In this document: piece by piece, positions 5,303 to 6,904 of the stretch
Layout: every line of letters begins with the position of its first letter
Position numbering within the stretch: the first letter of the stretch is position 1
Source of the DNA: an uncultured Clostridia bacterium
Lineage (GTDB): Bacteria; Bacillota; Clostridia; Lachnospirales; CAG-274
Assembly: GCA_947629215.1 (NCBI GenBank)
Contig: CANRCU010000127.1
Coordinates: 1-6,904, forward strand
Direction: 5' to 3'
Length of the DNA: 6,904 bases
Position numbers and translations under genes: made by a program
Notes under the pieces: model-generated
The model's input: only the letters and a program-made list of their open reading frames with translations
Told to the model about the DNA's origin: nothing
The model's database searches: none

Positions 5303-5989
5303 ATGAAATATTTGTCGGTAATTTTATCGGTATTATTTATTGCCTGTATGCTTTGCGCCTGTGTTCAAAGCGATACCGAAACGGTACAAAATACATCGGA
5401 AAAATCTTTCACGGAAGAGATTTCGGAAGAAGAAATTTCATCGGAAGATATTGACTTACAAGAAAATATTGACGAAACAAGCACAATAAACGATAGCGTA
5501 CCCGACGGTAACACAAAAATACTTGTGGCATATTTTTCTGCAACAAACAACACAAAGGGCGTAGCCGAAAAAATAGCCGAAGCAACCGGCGGCGACTTAT
5601 ACGAGATAACGCCCGAAACACCGTACACAGCCGAAGATTTGGATTATAACACCGATTGTCGGGCAAACAATGAACAAAATGACGATAACGCACGTCCGGA
5701 GATTTTAGGCACTGTGGAAAATATGAAAAGCTATGACACTGTTTTTATAGGCTATCCCATATGGTGGGGACAAGCGCCGAAAATAATGTATACATTTTTG
5801 GAAAGTTACGACTTTAACGGCAAGACCGTTATTCCCTTCTGCACATCGGGCAGCAGTCCGATAGGAACAAGCGCCGAAAATATGCATAGTCTTGCAAACG
5901 GCGCAAACTGGCTTGAGGGTGAACGCTTTGGCAGCGGGGCATCTGCCGACGAGGTAAACAGCTGGGTCGACTCTCTTGGGCTTCAATGA
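5303..5989 (+). CDS. Flavodoxin-domain lipoprotein (membrane-anchored, extracytoplasmic)
   Basis: The 228-residue protein has three parts. Residues 1-20 form a lipoprotein signal peptide: Lys2, a hydrophobic core (4-17) and a lipobox LCAC with the lipid-accepting cysteine at 20. Residues about 21-70 are a flexible, strongly acidic linker with roughly sixteen D/E and one Lys, rich in Ser and Thr. Residues about 72-228 are a flavodoxin domain with strand KILVAYFSA, an FMN phosphate loop at 79-84 (S-A-T-N-N-T), GYPIWWGQAPKI and FCTSGSSPIG. It should be exported by Sec, lipidated and held on the outer face of the membrane as a flavin carrier. It is a paralogue of the flavodoxin at 3957-4439. It is separated from the operon by 94 bases holding a dyad, so it may be co-transcribed by read-through or separately controlled. 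The electron partner and external acceptor are unknown. Confidence 0.9.
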   Translation: MKYLSVILSVLFIACMLCACVQSDTETVQNTSEKSFTEEISEEEISSEDIDLQENIDETSTINDSVPDGNTKILVAYFSATNNTKGVAEKIAEATGGDLYEITPETPYTAEDLDYNTDCRANNEQNDDNARPEILGTVENMKSYDTVFIGYPIWWGQAPKIMYTFLESYDFNGKTVIPFCTSGSSPIGTSAENMHSLANGANWLEGERFGSGASADEVNSWVDSLGLQ

Positions 5990-6021
5990 TATTCGTACTT
6001 TGGTCTTATCTGATTTGAGGA

Positions 6022-6050
6022 TTGACATTTTCGAGAAAAATTTATATAGT
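6022..6050 (+). promoter_or_regulatory. Sigma-A promoter of the cysteine-rich protein gene
   Basis: A perfect TTGACA (6022-6027) and TATAGT (6045-6050, 5/6) are separated by exactly 17 bases, with an A/T-rich spacer end. Transcription would start near 6057, about 50 bases before the ATG at 6108. No terminator is visible between the lipoprotein stop (5989) and this promoter. Confidence 0.75.
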
Positions 6051-6107
6051 TATAAGTATAGACACACACGTATCTTCAAAAATACAGTAATTAAAGAAGG
6101 TAATAAA

Positions 6108-6746
6108 ATGCCTGTTCCAAATCATTTAAGCGGTATCGCATATAAAGAAAATAAAAAAAATAATTTTACCGATTTTTATTTAAGATGTACTTGCGGCTGT
6201 ACTCTTTTTGATGTATATGAGTCCTACCTTAATAAAGAGGAAAAAATGTTATGCCGACCATATTATGATGCGCTTTATCATTCTGTTTCGGGAGGGCGCT
6301 TTTCCGATTGTACAAAGGATGAGAACGGTACGCTCCGGCATTGGATATACTTCACCGATGATATAGACGGACCTAAGGAGGAAGTTATCATACCTCCGGC
6401 ACCTGCTTTTGCTCATATAGAGGTCATAAAGGTAAGATGCTCAGGCTGCGGAAAGGAATATATTGTTTTTGACAGCAGATATAACGGTTACAGTGGTTTA
6501 TATAATAAATGCAGCAAAGAAGAAAAGAACTATATACCGCATTTTAAATTAAGGAAACGCCGTGATAATGCTCCTGTTGAAATTTATATAAGTGTTGAGC
6601 ATGACGAGAGCTTGGAGGCATTTAAAGCAAACACGGAAATTAATTGTACATTTGATCGGTATACGGATTCTTATACTTGGATCATGATTTATTCCATTGA
6701 CAGTAAATCTAAAAAACGCAAATTATTTGAATTCGAAGCAGATTAA
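6108..6746 (+). CDS. Cysteine-rich, zinc-ribbon-like protein of unknown function
   Basis: The protein has 212 residues from the ATG that follows AAAGAAGG (6093-6100). An upstream in-frame ATG at 5976 lies inside the flavodoxin gene and before the promoter, so it is rejected. I do not recognise a named family. Two knuckles face each other across about 80 residues: Cys27, 29 and 31 (RCTCGCTLFD) and Cys111 and Cys114 (VRCSGCGKEYIVFD). They look like the halves of a zinc ribbon. Extra cysteines occur at 49, 68 and 135. Between the knuckles is a beta-like section with WIYFTDDIDG and a proline stretch IIPPAPAF. The C-terminal third is charged (KLRKRRD, later KSKKRK). There is no signal peptide or membrane segment, so it is cytoplasmic. 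It has its own promoter and A/T-richer codons than the operon, and appears functionally independent of it. Confidence 0.8.
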   Translation: MPVPNHLSGIAYKENKKNNFTDFYLRCTCGCTLFDVYESYLNKEEKMLCRPYYDALYHSVSGGRFSDCTKDENGTLRHWIYFTDDIDGPKEEVIIPPAPAFAHIEVIKVRCSGCGKEYIVFDSRYNGYSGLYNKCSKEEKNYIPHFKLRKRRDNAPVEIYISVEHDESLEAFKANTEINCTFDRYTDSYTWIMIYSIDSKSKKRKLFEFEAD

Positions 6747-6785
6747 ATTTTGACCGGTTGAGTTTTACTCGAGGCAATCCCAAAT

Positions 6786-6804
6786 AGACTTTGAAAAAAA
6801 GTCT
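6786..6804. repeat. Short hairpin downstream of the cysteine-rich gene
   Basis: AGACTTT (6786-6792) pairs with AAAGTCT (6798-6804) around a 5-base A-rich loop, 40 bases after the stop at 6746. No T-run follows on the + strand, so it is at best a weak or degraded terminator. Confidence 0.35.
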
Positions 6805-6807
6805 GTA

Positions 6808-6904
6808 AATAAAATCGAGGTAATAAAGAGAATCGTTTTTGGTTATTACTCATTTTGGAACAGAATACTCATTATGTTTGATTTTATTCGCATAGAAAAA
6901 GTGG
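6808..6904 (+). pseudogene. Probable decayed C-terminal fragment of an ISL3-like transposase
   Basis: The frame beginning with AAT at 6808 is open to the window edge and reads NKIEVIKRIVFGYYSF followed by WNRILIMF. ISL3-family transposases end with a similar pattern, roughly NxKIKxIKRxxxGYRxFxNFxxRI. The central NF-R step seems to be missing here (SF-WNRI). No start codon or ribosome site precedes it, and the frame upstream (from 6754) is short and unrelated, so only a 3' remnant would be present. The match is from memory of the family and needs a search. Alternatively a new gene could begin at the ATG at 6874, but it has no clear ribosome site. Confidence 0.4.

Noticed and set aside
5976..6107. 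Earlier in-frame ATG for the cysteine-rich protein
   Set aside because: It overlaps the lipoprotein gene and precedes the promoter at 6022-6050. The ATG at 6108 has its own ribosome site.
6786..6804. Hairpin as a strong terminator
   Set aside because: It has no T-run after the stem and only a 7-bp AT-rich stem. It is listed as a plain repeat instead.
6820..6849. Inverted repeat GTAATAA / TTATTAC
   Set aside because: It is AT-only apart from the ends, has a 16-base loop and lies in the transposase-like frame. It is probably chance.
1..6904. CRISPR array, tRNA, rRNA, phage or toxin-antitoxin genes
   Set aside because: No regularly spaced repeats, cloverleaf-like segments, rRNA stretches or recognisable proteins of these kinds were seen on either strand.

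Overview
The window looks like chromosomal DNA of an anaerobic, spore-forming Clostridia-type Firmicute. The evidence is the end of a spoVA sporulation operon at the left edge, GGAGG-type ribosome binding sites, consensus-like sigma-A promoters, moderately AT-rich composition, and redox proteins of a kind common in anaerobic Firmicutes. The species cannot be named from the sequence.

Layout: (1) 1-690 holds the last 71 codons of spoVAD, then spoVAE and a clear intrinsic terminator that closes the sporulation operon. (2) 691-1144 is a 454-base stretch without a supported gene. It carries a promoter whose spacer contains a TetR-type dyad, several inverted repeats, a sequence like an insertion-sequence end, and a 22-bp dyad 62 bases before the next gene. 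(3) 1145-2050 is a LysR-family regulator. Its stop codon lies inside a near-consensus promoter (2047-2075), followed at once by a hairpin terminator (2076-2116). (4) 2140-5208 is a tight same-strand operon: a 68-aa helical protein, an iron-sulfur flavoprotein, an aldo/keto reductase, a flavodoxin, and a carboxymuconolactone-decarboxylase/cupin fusion. (5) 5303-5989 encodes a second flavodoxin, preceded by a lipoprotein signal peptide and an acidic linker. It is a paralogue of the operon flavodoxin and was probably co-acquired or duplicated. (6) 6108-6746 has its own sigma-A promoter and encodes a cysteine-rich, zinc-ribbon-like protein of unknown function. (7) The right edge appears to hold a decayed transposase C-terminus resembling the ISL3 family.

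Working model (inference): the LysR protein senses a small molecule, perhaps a reactive carbonyl, quinone or other electrophile, and controls a reductive module. In that module NAD(P)H- and flavin-dependent proteins move electrons, the aldo/keto reductase reduces a carbonyl, and the CMD/cupin protein acts on a related ring or enol compound. The lipoprotein flavodoxin would place a related electron carrier outside the membrane. The substrate is not known. The most interesting observations are the overlapping promoter and terminator between the regulator and the operon, and the membrane-anchored flavodoxin paired with a cytoplasmic paralogue. I found no CRISPR array, rRNA, tRNA or phage genes.
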